NCBI GenBank assembly: GCA_945890645.1
Contig: CAMDCV010000040.1
Coordinates: forward strand, 1 to 36,513
Direction of reading: 5' to 3'
Length of the DNA: 36,513 nucleotides
Source: Akkermansia muciniphila
GTDB taxonomy: Bacteria > Verrucomicrobiota > Verrucomicrobiia > Verrucomicrobiales > Akkermansiaceae
This document shows positions 18,401-25,050 of the stretch, piece after piece. The position numbers and the translations under genes are program-made. Numbering within the stretch: position 1 is the stretch's first letter; every line of letters starts with the position of its first letter. Under the pieces are notes generated by a model that was given only the letters and a program-made list of their open reading frames with translations, had not been told where the DNA came from and ran no database searches.

Positions 18401-20218
18401 GACCGTGGTGACCGGCAGGACGTTGGCGGCTCCACTGGTGTTCCTGATCGTCACAGAGTTGTTTATGTTCCCAGTCGACATCGTGGTGCTGCCGGCATAC
18501 GTGCCCGCCACGCCCAGATTGAAGGATTGGACGTTGCCACCGCTGGCGACGTTGGGAGTGGTGAAGATCACATTGCCCGCACCACCGATCGCGCCATTGA
18601 GGGTGATAGAGCCTGCAGCTGCGGTGTTTCTCGTAAATGAAATCGTGGAACTGACACCCGAATTGGCGAGGGTGATCGGTGCTGCGAGAGTTATGCCGTC
18701 AATCAGAGTGGTAAGCGTGGCGGCACTGGTTCCGCCGAGGGTGATGCCACTGGTGTTCTGAAGGGCCAGAGCGTTGGTGAGGCTCAGGGTGCCTTTGGTG
18801 ATGGTGGTGGCGCCGGAGTAGGAGTTGGCACCGCCTAAGACCACGGTGCCCGGCGTGCCGGTCGGGGCTGTGCCGGCGATCGTGACAGCTGAAGCGCCGC
18901 CGCCGTTATTTACAATCGGAGCGTTGATGGTCAACGAGGAACTGTTATCCATGGCAAGCACCAGGTTTCTTTCCGAACCGATGACGAGATTACTGACTCC
19001 TGTTCCAGCGTTAATGATGACCGCTTGCGCTGACTTGATCTGGATCACTGAGTTCAGGGTCAGGGTACCGCTGTTGGCGATGGTGAGAGGCACGCCGTTT
19101 GAGTTGGCATTCAGAAACAAGCTGTAAGCGGTTGCTCCGGTGTTCGTCAGTTGCACGTTGGAAGATGCGCTGAACTGGTACGACGCCGTTGAGTCAGTTA
19201 AGTTGGTAGCTGAAACATTGGCTAAATTTCCTTTCTGCAGAAGCTGGCCACTGGAATTCACGGCGGCCAATCGGAGTGTTCCATTGGCACCGCCGGTTAT
19301 GCGGTTAAATACGCCGGCGTTGACAAAGGCCGTCGTGGCTCCGCTGGGAAGAGTAGGGACGCTGCCGCCGGCGGTAATGAACACCAGTTCCGTGGTGGAT
19401 GCGGTGGTCGTCCAAGCAGCAGTCGTATTGAAGGTCGTCGCGGAACCCGAGTTTACGGTGAGCATGCCGAGATTGAGGGTGGCGGATGTGGCCGATACGC
19501 CTTTGGCGATGTTGATCGTATTGATTCCTGCGCCGAGCGAGGTGTCGGCGAAAGTCTGGTCCGTGGTGGCGGCGGCGACGTTCTTGCCAGTGATGGTGAG
19601 CGCTCCGTTGTTGATCTGCAGGGCGTTGGTGGCGTCAACGAGGTTGGTCGGAGTGGCCAAATTATTGTAATTCAGTGCAAGCGTTCCCGCCCCGACCGTC
19701 ACGCCACCATTGAATGTATTCACGTCAGAGCTGCTAATGGTGAGAGAACCAGCACCTAGCTTAGTGAGCCCGACACTGCCACCGATGATCGTGTTTGTAG
19801 CATTTCCGATGGTGGCTGAGAGTGAAGTTCCGACGGTAATATTTCCACCTGCGCTGCCAAGGGTAACAATACCACCAGTTCCTTCAATAGTGGCGGTACC
19901 TTCTTGAAAGGAAAGGCTTCCCGCATTTTGTGCATCAGTCAGGCTGATCGTATAGGCGCCCGTTGCATCTGAGCCTGCCGAGAAAATCAGGTCGTCAGTA
20001 GCAAGAGTTGTGTATGCGGATGTGGTGGTTGCGCCGGTAGCATCGGTGCTCCATGTGGTACCCGCAGTACTCCACGAGCTGCTGGGGGTGGCGCCACCCG
20101 CGCCAGGGGTATCGCTATTTACATCCCAATAGTAGGGTGCCGCTATGGCAGAAGGTGTTGACAAAGTGAGACTAATTGAGACAAGGGCTCCGAATGAGAA
20201 AAGGCGGTTTGGTTTCAT
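15494..20218 (-). CDS. Giant autotransporter-associated beta-strand repeat protein, Asp-rich C-terminal domain
   Basis: The product has 1574 residues with a signal peptide (1-27, ending SAIAA). At least nine beta-strand repeats can be read, for example LTKLGAGSLTI, LNKLGANDLTLDQASNYTG, LTKNGANTLTLSQVNSYGG and LVKSGSGTLVLGAANTYSG; a long beta-helix is expected. Unlike its paralogue it has no PEP-CTERM tail. It ends in a domain of about 120 residues (1454-1574) with a Ca-binding-like DFDNDGISNIVEYALG (1475-1490) and the sequences WVIETSQTL and FARLKVIQV. This type of ending is frequent in secreted verrucomicrobial proteins (my recollection). No autotransporter translocator barrel is present. 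It was probably expressed from the promoter at 20299-20326. Function beyond a surface role is unknown. Confidence 0.85.
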   Translation of the reverse strand: MKPNRLFSFGALVSISLTLSTPSAIAAPYYWDVNSDTPGAGGATPSSSWSTAGTTWSTDATGATTTSAYTTLATDDLIFSAGSDATGAYTISLTDAQNAGSLSFQEGTATIEGTGGIVTLGSAGGNITVGTSLSATIGNATNTIIGGSVGLTKLGAGSLTISSSDVNTFNGGVTVGAGTLALNYNNLATPTNLVDATNALQINNGALTITGKNVAAATTDQTFADTSLGAGINTINIAKGVSATSATLNLGMLTVNSGSATTFNTTAAWTTTASTTELVFITAGGSVPTLPSGATTAFVNAGVFNRITGGANGTLRLAAVNSSGQLLQKGNLANVSATNLTDSTASYQFSASSNVQLTNTGATAYSLFLNANSNGVPLTIANSGTLTLNSVIQIKSAQAVIINAGTGVSNLVIGSERNLVLAMDNSSSLTINAPIVNNGGGASAVTIAGTAPTGTPGTVVLGGANSYSGATTITKGTLSLTNALALQNTSGITLGGTSAATLTTLIDGITLAAPITLANSGVSSTISFTRNTAAAGSITLNGAIGGAGNVIFTTPNVASGGNVQSFNLGVAGTYAGSTTMSTGNINNSVTIRNTSGAANVLPVTTVLTMSGGNGAGSGRTVTFDLNGQNQELAGLTNVTAVDRNQRITSSNAATLTINNSADYTFGNNTTGADPGSGQLTGAVALTKKGAGTFTLASGIGHTHTGKTVVEAGILSLGNTNSLQNSAFDTTNSIVGDATNGLRSTVTTLNIGGLIGNKNFADVFTTTSGGYTGLTTLTLNPSTGVTHTYSADIGDGATGMNLIKTGAGTQILAATQSYTGTTTGSAGALIATTAAALPGFNVAGKVIFNGGTIGAQVGGAGWTTTDVDTLLTNATKTSGALGIDTTNGNLTQWTPFTTTNLGSLGLNKLGANDLTLDQASNYTGTTTVTQGTLTLTHANALQNSPLVTTGAGSIALNIGTVLNLGGLSGATGDLASVISNYASVTAINLNTPPTLPAAALGYSGIIAEGATGTTLTKNGLGVQVLSGANTYTGATQINEGTLVFRSKAAKAGGIATVAATGTVGLGVHPTDTAFYSAAEVDALFNTDSLTGFDLDPASGVVIDTTAASFDQTIALTANRTLTKNGANTLTLSQVNSYGGTTIVTAGTLSLTGSLTGGGAISTTGAGVFSQSAVGVISGASTFTQGSSGISTLAGANTYSGVTNVNLGQLTISHATALGTTGGNTVVASGGRLAMATASLSVAEPLNVTGTGTTATNGAINFGGAVSGMALTGPITLGGATLIQADGSTGSTLSGGISLGANVLTINTDGGATQTINTNAITGTGGSLVKSGSGTLVLGAANTYSGNTTVSAGTLSLADNAQLAFVLGSTSGTNNSITGAGSTTLDGDFVIDTSTADALATGTWTLENVTTATYGATFTVVGFVDAGDNKWTKDISNKRYTFDEVTGILTLAPAGNYDSWANDPLKGNIPGELPANDFDNDGISNIVEYALGQNPRVSSQPAGALVGNDITYTKGADAIANGDVSWVIETSQTLAPGSWTAQVTQPAADPTLTISYTFTPGSPVKNFARLKVIQVP
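17823..19680. repeat. Block shared with 12940-14815 (paralogous repeat, copy 2)
   Basis: This is the partner of copy 1 inside the larger repeat protein gene. The encoded proteins share long identical runs, such as TVTTLNIGGLIGNKNFADVF and TNALQINNGALTITGKN. Two DNA tracts without visible differences, 18076-18202 and 18204-18266, show recent exchange. Outside this block the two genes differ: the larger gene has several extra repeats and a different C-terminus. Confidence 0.8.
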
Positions 20219-20549
20219 ATGGGTTATTTTTTATATGCTACGAAGCACGGCTGCAAAACTGCTGCCGGCTCCAAGAGCAAAGGGTTTAATGCTAGGGTTT
20301 TGTAGGCTACGTTACATTACTGTCAAAAAATATTCAGTAACTAAACTGTAGATCTAAACGACTAGCCAAACTGCTGCGCCCTGTCACGCAAAAAAGAATT
20401 TTTTTTCATTTTCTCTAATTTTGTTTAGTACAGGAGCCAGGCACACAGGAAAAAGTAGCAGGGAAAAGCAAATGCTACGGGAGCTGAAACTCCCCACACG
20501 AGGAAGGGCGATATTTTTGCTTTTTCCGCAAACATGCGTAGCATAGTGC
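20219..20549. other. 331-bp intergenic region between divergent genes
   Basis: No gene was found here. It holds a minus-strand promoter candidate (20299-20326) and a small hairpin, GGGAG (20479-20483) with CTCCC (20490-20494) around a 6-nt loop. Another short inverted pair, GTAGC/GCTAC, lies just before it. A run of T at about 20399-20406 follows AAAAAAG. The region separates the giant repeat gene (minus strand) from the SnoaL-like gene (plus strand), so it must carry promoters for both. No small RNA could be identified from sequence alone. Confidence 0.5.
20299..20326 (-). promoter_or_regulatory. Candidate promoter of the giant repeat gene
   Basis: On the minus strand TTGACA (20326-20321) is followed after 16 bp by TACAAA (20304-20299), a perfect -35 box and a 4/6 -10 box for a housekeeping sigma factor. 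Transcription would begin near 20292, giving a leader of about 70 nt before the ATG at 20218. The call rests on consensus and position only. Confidence 0.45.
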
Positions 20550-20987
20550 ATGATACTAGAAGATCAGAAATTGGCGCTTTCACGGATGGCAGGATTTTTC
20601 CAAGAAATGAGTGCCACGACAGTGGGACGTGTCGCTGAGTTGTATGCGAAAGATGCCACTTTTCGCGATCCGATTAACGAAGTGATTGGTGCGAAGGCGA
20701 TCGCAGCAGTCATGGCGGATTTGTTTCATCAATTGAAAAACATTCGCATCGTTGTGCGCGAAATGCGTGGCGATGAAGACGCAGGATGTTTGCTGTGGAC
20801 GATGCACTATGACTTTCGTGGGAAAAAACGCAGCATCCCCGGTGTGAGCCATTTTCGCTTCAATCAAGAGGGTTTGGTGACGGCACAGGAAGATTACTGG
20901 GATGCGTCGTTTGTGTTGTACGGCGAGTTCCCGATTTTGGGTGCGATCATGCGCGGCATTCGCCGAATGGTTCGAGTGAAGGTGTAG
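20550..20987 (+). CDS. SnoaL-like / NTF2-like fold protein
   Basis: The protein has 145 residues and no signal peptide. The helix-rich start, YAKDATFRDPINEVIGAKAIAAVMADLF and then YDFRGKKRSIPGVSHFRFNQEGLVTAQEDYWD form the conserved order of SnoaL-like/NTF2-like small proteins (a cone-shaped alpha+beta pocket). Such proteins act as small isomerases, hydrolases or ligand binders in the cytoplasm; no specific reaction can be given. In related bacteria similar genes often sit with photolyase, cyclopropane synthase or short-chain dehydrogenase genes, but none is present here, so the context is uninformative. It stands alone, 198 bp before clpB. Confidence 0.72.
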   Translation: MILEDQKLALSRMAGFFQEMSATTVGRVAELYAKDATFRDPINEVIGAKAIAAVMADLFHQLKNIRIVVREMRGDEDAGCLLWTMHYDFRGKKRSIPGVSHFRFNQEGLVTAQEDYWDASFVLYGEFPILGAIMRGIRRMVRVKV

Positions 20988-21185
20988 GCGTTTTTCTAGA
21001 CAAGCGGAGAGGTGAAAAATCGTCGAAATATCATAGCAACTATTTTACGAAAATAATTTGAATAAACTTTTCTCTATGACATCATACCCATGACAATAAA
21101 AAAGGCGCACAAATCCGCAACGACAGCGTAGCGATCGAGCGACTTCTCACCTATCGTAACTACACACCAAGAAAGAACCAAAACC

Positions 21186-23759
21186 ATGGGACTCGATAAA
21201 ATCACTCAGAAAATGCAAGAAGCTTTGCAGCAAGCGCAACGACTCGCCTCAAAATCGAGCCATGCGGAATTGAAGAGCGCGCATGTGTTGCAAACCTTGC
21301 TCGAACAAGAAGGCGGCATCCTCATTCCCATCCTGCAAAAGGCTGGCGTGGACCTCGCGGCCTTGAAAGCCGCCGTGCGCGATAACCTCGCCGCCGAGCC
21401 AAAGGTGCAGGGCTCCACCTCGCAACCACAGCTCAGCTACGGCTTGCGCGCGACCCTGGAAAAAGCCGACGACGCCCGCGAATCGCTCGGTGATGACTTT
21501 CTTAGCGTAGAGCACTTTGTGTTAGGTTCGCTGAGTGCCGACTCCCCCGCGGGCAAGTTGCTGAAAAGTGCGGGCCTCACGGAGGCGAAAGCGCGTGAAG
21601 CGATTCAATCAGTTCGCGGCAGCCAAAAGGTCACGGATGAAAATCCCGAAGGGAAATACCAAACACTCGAAAAATACGGCACCGACCTCACCGCTCGCGC
21701 TCGCGAAGGAAAAATTGATCCCGTTATCGGCCGCGACAATGAAATCCGTCGCGTGATGCAAGTGCTTTCCCGCCGCACGAAAAACAACCCAGTTCTCATT
21801 GGTGAACCCGGCGTCGGCAAGACTGCGATCGTCGAAGGCCTCGCCCGACGCATCGTTTCGGGTGACGTGCCGGAGTCGATGAAAAACAAACGCATCATCG
21901 TCATGGATGTCGGCGGCATGCTCGCTGGCGCGAAGTATCGCGGCGAGTTCGAGGATCGACTCAAGTCTTTCCTCAAAGAAGTCACCGAGTCGGAAGGACA
22001 AATCATTTTGTTCATCGATGAACTCCACACCATCGTCGGCGCCGGAGCTAGCGAGGGAGCCGTCGATGCCGCCAATATCCTCAAACCACAACTCGCCCGT
22101 GGCGAGCTCTCCACCATCGGCGCGACGACTCTCGACGAATATCGCAAGCACATCGAAAAAGACGCCGCTCTTGAGCGACGCTTCCAACCCGTGCTCGTCG
22201 GTGAACCATCCGCCGAAGACACCATCGCCATTTTGCGCGGCCTCAAGGAGCGCTACGAAGTGCACCACGGCGTGCGCATCCAAGACGGCGCGTTGGTGGC
22301 CGCGGCGATGCTGTCCGACCGCTACATTGCCGATCGTTTCCTGCCGGACAAAGCCGTCGATTTGATCGATGAAGCTGCCTCGCGTTTGAAAATCGAACTC
22401 GACTCGATGCCCACCGAGATCGATCAGATCGAGCGCCAAGTGCTGCAACTTGAAATGGAGAAAAAAGCGTTAGAAAAAGAGAAAGACAAAGCTTCGCTCG
22501 CACGCTTGGAAAAAGTCAAAGAAGAGCAATCGAACCTCAAGGAGCAGAGTGCCGCGCTCATCACGCAATGGCGCAATGAAAAATCGGTCATCGATGAAGT
22601 GCGCGGTGCGCAAGGAAAAATCGAATCGCTCAAAACACAAGCGGAACAAGCGCAGCGCATCGGCAATCTTACCCGTGCTTCAGAAATCACTTATGGCGAA
22701 TTGCCAAACGTGTTGCGCGAACTTGAAACCGCGAAGGAAAAACTCGCAGAGTATCAACTCAACGGCGGCATCCTCAAAGAGGAAGTCACCGAGGACGATA
22801 TTGCCCGTGTCGTTTCGGCCTGGACTGGCATCCCCGTCAATCGCTTGCAAGAAGGCGAACGCTCGAAATTGCTCAGCATGGAAGCCCGCCTCGGCGAGCG
22901 CGTGATTGGTCAAAAGAAAGCCATCACTGCTGTATCGAATGCTGTGCGCCGCGCGCGTTCGGGCTTGCAAGATGAGAACCGCCCCGTCGGATCGTTCCTC
23001 TTCCTCGGCCCCACCGGTGTTGGTAAAACGGAACTCTCGAAAGCCCTCGCGGAATTTCTCTTCGACGATGAAAACGCGATGGTCCGCATCGACATGTCGG
23101 AATACATGGAAAAGCACAGCGTCGCCCGACTCATCGGCGCACCGCCGGGATATGTGGGATATGATGAAGGCGGTCAACTCAGTGAACGCGTGCGACGCAA
23201 GCCCTACAGCGTCATCCTTTTCGACGAGGTCGAAAAAGCGCACAGCGATGTTTTTAACGTCCTACTGCAAGTGCTCGATGATGGACGCATCACCGATGGT
23301 CAAGGTCGCACGGTCGATTTCCGCAATACCGTGATCATATTAACTTCGAACATCGGTTCGCAATACATCCTCCACGAAGAAAACGCCGAGCAGCGCGAAG
23401 CAAAAGTGTTAGAAGCACTGCGCGCGCATTTCCGTCCCGAGTTTCTCAACCGCATCGATGAAACCATCATCTTCGATCGCCTCGCGCGTGAGGAAATCAC
23501 CAGCATTGTCGAGATCCAACTGACGCGCCTGCGCCAACGTCTCGCCAAGCAAGGTCTCGCGCTCGCTCTCAGCAGCGAAGCGAAAGAATTTCTCGGCACC
23601 CAAGGTTACGACCCGATCTACGGCGCCCGCCCCCTCAAACGAGCGATTCAGCATCATCTGTTAGATCCCCTCAGCATGGCCGTCCTCGATGGCAAATTTC
23701 AAGAGGGCGATGTGATCGAAGTCGGAGTCGAAAACAATGCGCTGACGTTTGTGAAATAA
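21186..23759 (+). CDS. clpB: ATP-dependent disaggregase ClpB
   Basis: The 857-residue length is normal for ClpB. It consists of an N-domain of two Clp repeats (about 1-145), AAA+ module 1 with Walker A GEPGVGKT (206-213) and Walker B ILFIDE (274-279), the coiled-coil M domain (about 400-525, rich in Glu/Lys heptads), and AAA+ module 2 with Walker A GPTGVGKT (608-615) followed by the ClpB C-terminal domain. The M domain distinguishes it from ClpA and ClpC. The protein resolves aggregated proteins with DnaK. The start is supported by an AAGAAAG ribosome-binding-like sequence upstream. No CIRCE element (HrcA site) was seen in the 198-bp upstream region, so its heat-shock control is not evident. 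It appears monocistronic, with REP palindromes directly downstream. Confidence 0.97.
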   Translation: MGLDKITQKMQEALQQAQRLASKSSHAELKSAHVLQTLLEQEGGILIPILQKAGVDLAALKAAVRDNLAAEPKVQGSTSQPQLSYGLRATLEKADDARESLGDDFLSVEHFVLGSLSADSPAGKLLKSAGLTEAKAREAIQSVRGSQKVTDENPEGKYQTLEKYGTDLTARAREGKIDPVIGRDNEIRRVMQVLSRRTKNNPVLIGEPGVGKTAIVEGLARRIVSGDVPESMKNKRIIVMDVGGMLAGAKYRGEFEDRLKSFLKEVTESEGQIILFIDELHTIVGAGASEGAVDAANILKPQLARGELSTIGATTLDEYRKHIEKDAALERRFQPVLVGEPSAEDTIAILRGLKERYEVHHGVRIQDGALVAAAMLSDRYIADRFLPDKAVDLIDEAASRLKIELDSMPTEIDQIERQVLQLEMEKKALEKEKDKASLARLEKVKEEQSNLKEQSAALITQWRNEKSVIDEVRGAQGKIESLKTQAEQAQRIGNLTRASEITYGELPNVLRELETAKEKLAEYQLNGGILKEEVTEDDIARVVSAWTGIPVNRLQEGERSKLLSMEARLGERVIGQKKAITAVSNAVRRARSGLQDENRPVGSFLFLGPTGVGKTELSKALAEFLFDDENAMVRIDMSEYMEKHSVARLIGAPPGYVGYDEGGQLSERVRRKPYSVILFDEVEKAHSDVFNVLLQVLDDGRITDGQGRTVDFRNTVIILTSNIGSQYILHEENAEQREAKVLEALRAHFRPEFLNRIDETIIFDRLAREEITSIVEIQLTRLRQRLAKQGLALALSSEAKEFLGTQGYDPIYGARPLKRAIQHHLLDPLSMAVLDGKFQEGDVIEVGVENNALTFVK

Positions 23760-23775
23760 GGAGAGGGGTTTCAAT

Positions 23776-23801
23776 ATGGAGAAGGGGATTGCATCCCCTT
23801 T
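23776..23801 (+). repeat. REP palindrome 1 (left pair, forward)
   Basis: ATGGAGAAGGGGATTGCATC followed by CCCTTT. The core AAGGGGAT-TGC-ATCCCCTT (23782-23800) is a perfect 8-bp stem with a 3-nt loop. The identical 26-mer occurs at 24452-24477. It starts 17 bp after the clpB stop and could also serve as a 3'-end structure for that mRNA. Confidence 0.8.
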
Positions 23802-23836
23802 GTATTTAAGAAGAATTGAATTAGACTTCGCAAAAA

Positions 23837-23861
23837 AAGGGGTTTCAAACCCCTTCTCCCT
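23837..23861 (-). repeat. REP palindrome 2 (left pair, inverted)
   Basis: Core AAGGGGTTTCAAACCCCTT (23837-23855) followed by CTCCCT. Read on the minus strand it gives AGGGAGAAGGGG, the same head as the forward units, with a changed inner stem (TTT/AAA in place of AT/AT). Together with 23776-23801 it forms an inverted pair of the BIME type. It abuts the stop codon of the transposase gene. Confidence 0.75.
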
Positions 23862-24453
23862 ATTTCCAAAGGCGGAACGTTCCCGCTGGTAGTTTTTCAG
23901 GATTCCTCTCGATGTATTCTCTCACCCACTGGATGTGACGCTCACTCCGAATCAGCCTATCCCAATATTCACTTTGCCAAAGCGCTCCTTCTCGACTTAG
24001 TAGTTTATTAATTTGGCGCGCACTGAATCGCTTCCATGATCCGATAACATCTTCCAAACGACTCTCTTCGAGCAGATAGAAAAGCACATGCACGTGGTTT
24101 GGCATCACCACAAAGCAGTCCAGCGCGTAACGCTCACCTTGGAAGTGCAGCAGCGCATCCACCACTATGTCGGACATCGCAGGATTTTTTAGTATACAAC
24201 TTCCGTGCGCATCATCCAGCAGTGATTCGAAAGCGAGGGTAAAGAGTCGATTGTGTTCTTTTCTTTCTTTATCCGTCCAAGGCTTTGGGTGTGATGCCTC
24301 CCAGCGCTTCCGACGCTCATCGAGCTTCCGCACAACTGCCTCCGGTCAGGAATCTGCCAGCCTCCAAGTGACAAACAACCACGTCACTTCTTGCTGCCGG
24401 TGTGGCAGGTTCACCCGGTGCTTATCGATCTTCTTGTTAGGGTCTAGGAACAT
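23860..24453 (-). pseudogene. REP-associated tyrosine transposase (RAYT, Y1 family) broken by an in-frame TGA
   Basis: Translation from ATG 24453 gives MFLDPNKKIDKHRVNLPHRQ, then VTWLFVTWRLADS, a TGA stop (24348-24346), and in the same frame PEAVVRKLDERRKRWEASHP up to the stop at 23860. The second part carries the HUH metal motif (VVMPNHVHVLF), GALWQSEYWDRLIRS with the likely catalytic Tyr, and VREYIERNPEKL. All are hallmarks of RAYT/TnpA-REP proteins, which process REP palindromes as single-stranded DNA. Related proteins usually read LADSLPE across this point, so a Leu codon appears to have become a stop (for example TTA to TGA). A GTG at 24333 could start a shortened protein of 157 residues, but it would lack the first core strand. 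Two REP pairs flank the gene. Confidence 0.85.
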
Positions 24454-24477
24454 GGAGAAGGGGATTGCATCCCCTTT
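24452..24477 (+). repeat. REP palindrome 3 (right pair, forward)
   Basis: This is an exact copy of the 26-mer at 23776-23801, with core stem AAGGGGAT/ATCCCCTT at 24458-24476. Its first two bases overlap the start codon of the transposase gene (24453-24451), so the palindrome forms the immediate upstream region of that gene. Confidence 0.8.
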
Positions 24478-24513
24478 CTTTTCGAGCCATAGCCCATTGT
24501 CAATAATGAAGAA

Positions 24514-24540
24514 AAGGGGATGTAATCCCCTTCTCCCTAT
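24514..24540 (-). repeat. REP palindrome 4 (right pair, inverted)
   Basis: Core AAGGGGAT-GTA-ATCCCCTT (24514-24532) followed by CTCCCTAT, as in REP 2. With REP 3 it makes an inverted pair separated by about 36 bp, the same layout as the left pair. It ends 10 bp from the stop codon of the glyoxalase-family gene. Confidence 0.78.
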
Positions 24541-24549
24541 TCTCTACGA

Positions 24550-24927
24550 TCACCTGCGCTCCAGAATCTCCACCTCATACCCATCGGGATCGGTGACGAA
24601 TGCCATCTTTTTTTCATCGTTTAAAAACTTCTCACGCCACGCCGAGGGCCAGATCTCGATGCCGGACTTTTCCACTTGGTCGCAATAAGCGATGATGTCG
24701 GGGACGCCGAGACAGGTGTGCATCAAGTCCTCGGGGCAAGTGGCCGTGTAGTCAGGCGAAAAACAGAGTTCGAGAAACACGTCGTTCCCGGGGAGTTCGA
24801 GAAACACTAACTGATTGCCTTGGGGTGAGGCCTTGCGCACTCCTTCGGTGTAACCGAGTTTTTTGTAAAAATTGACGGAGGCTTCGATGTCTTTCACGCG
24901 GATGCGGGTGTGTAAAAAGCGGATCAT
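24550..24927 (-). CDS. VOC superfamily protein (lactoylglutathione lyase-like)
   Basis: The protein has 125 residues with two beta-alpha-beta-beta-beta units of the vicinal oxygen chelate fold. It starts FLHTRIRVKDIEASVNFYKKLGY (His6 a likely metal ligand), continues LELCFSP (Glu), LMHTCLGVPD (His) and ends DPDGYEVEILER (Glu), matching the H-E-H-E metal set of glyoxalase I. It may detoxify methylglyoxal adducts in the cytoplasm. Length is close to that of glyoxalase I of bacteria, but the name gloA is not given because many VOC proteins share this pattern. It lies between the REP cluster and the divergent recG gene. Confidence 0.78.
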   Translation of the reverse strand: MIRFLHTRIRVKDIEASVNFYKKLGYTEGVRKASPQGNQLVFLELPGNDVFLELCFSPDYTATCPEDLMHTCLGVPDIIAYCDQVEKSGIEIWPSAWREKFLNDEKKMAFVTDPDGYEVEILERR

Positions 24928-25050
24928 GCGAGAAGCCTAGCGCAGCACTCACTCATGCGCAAGCCCAGGAGATTTTGATAAAAGGTGTTCTGATGAGTAT
25001 TTGTGATTGGCAAGTGTGATGTCTTACGCGCATGATGCCGCCACACTCTT

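Noticed and set aside
15494-20218. True type V autotransporter
   Set aside because: No C-terminal beta-barrel translocator is present; only the repeat type shares the autotransporter name.
21609-22448. 279-codon minus-strand frame opposite clpB
   Set aside because: It is a shadow of the GC-biased clpB frame; no homology or start context supports it.
24346-24348. TGA in the RAYT gene as a selenocysteine or recoded codon
   Set aside because: The position is normally a Leu between strands, with no cysteine homologues in my memory and no SECIS-like hairpin directly after it; a nonsense mutation is simpler.
23776-24540. CRISPR array
   Set aside because: Repeats are palindromic, in inverted pairs and only four in number, with the transposase gene between them; they are REP elements.
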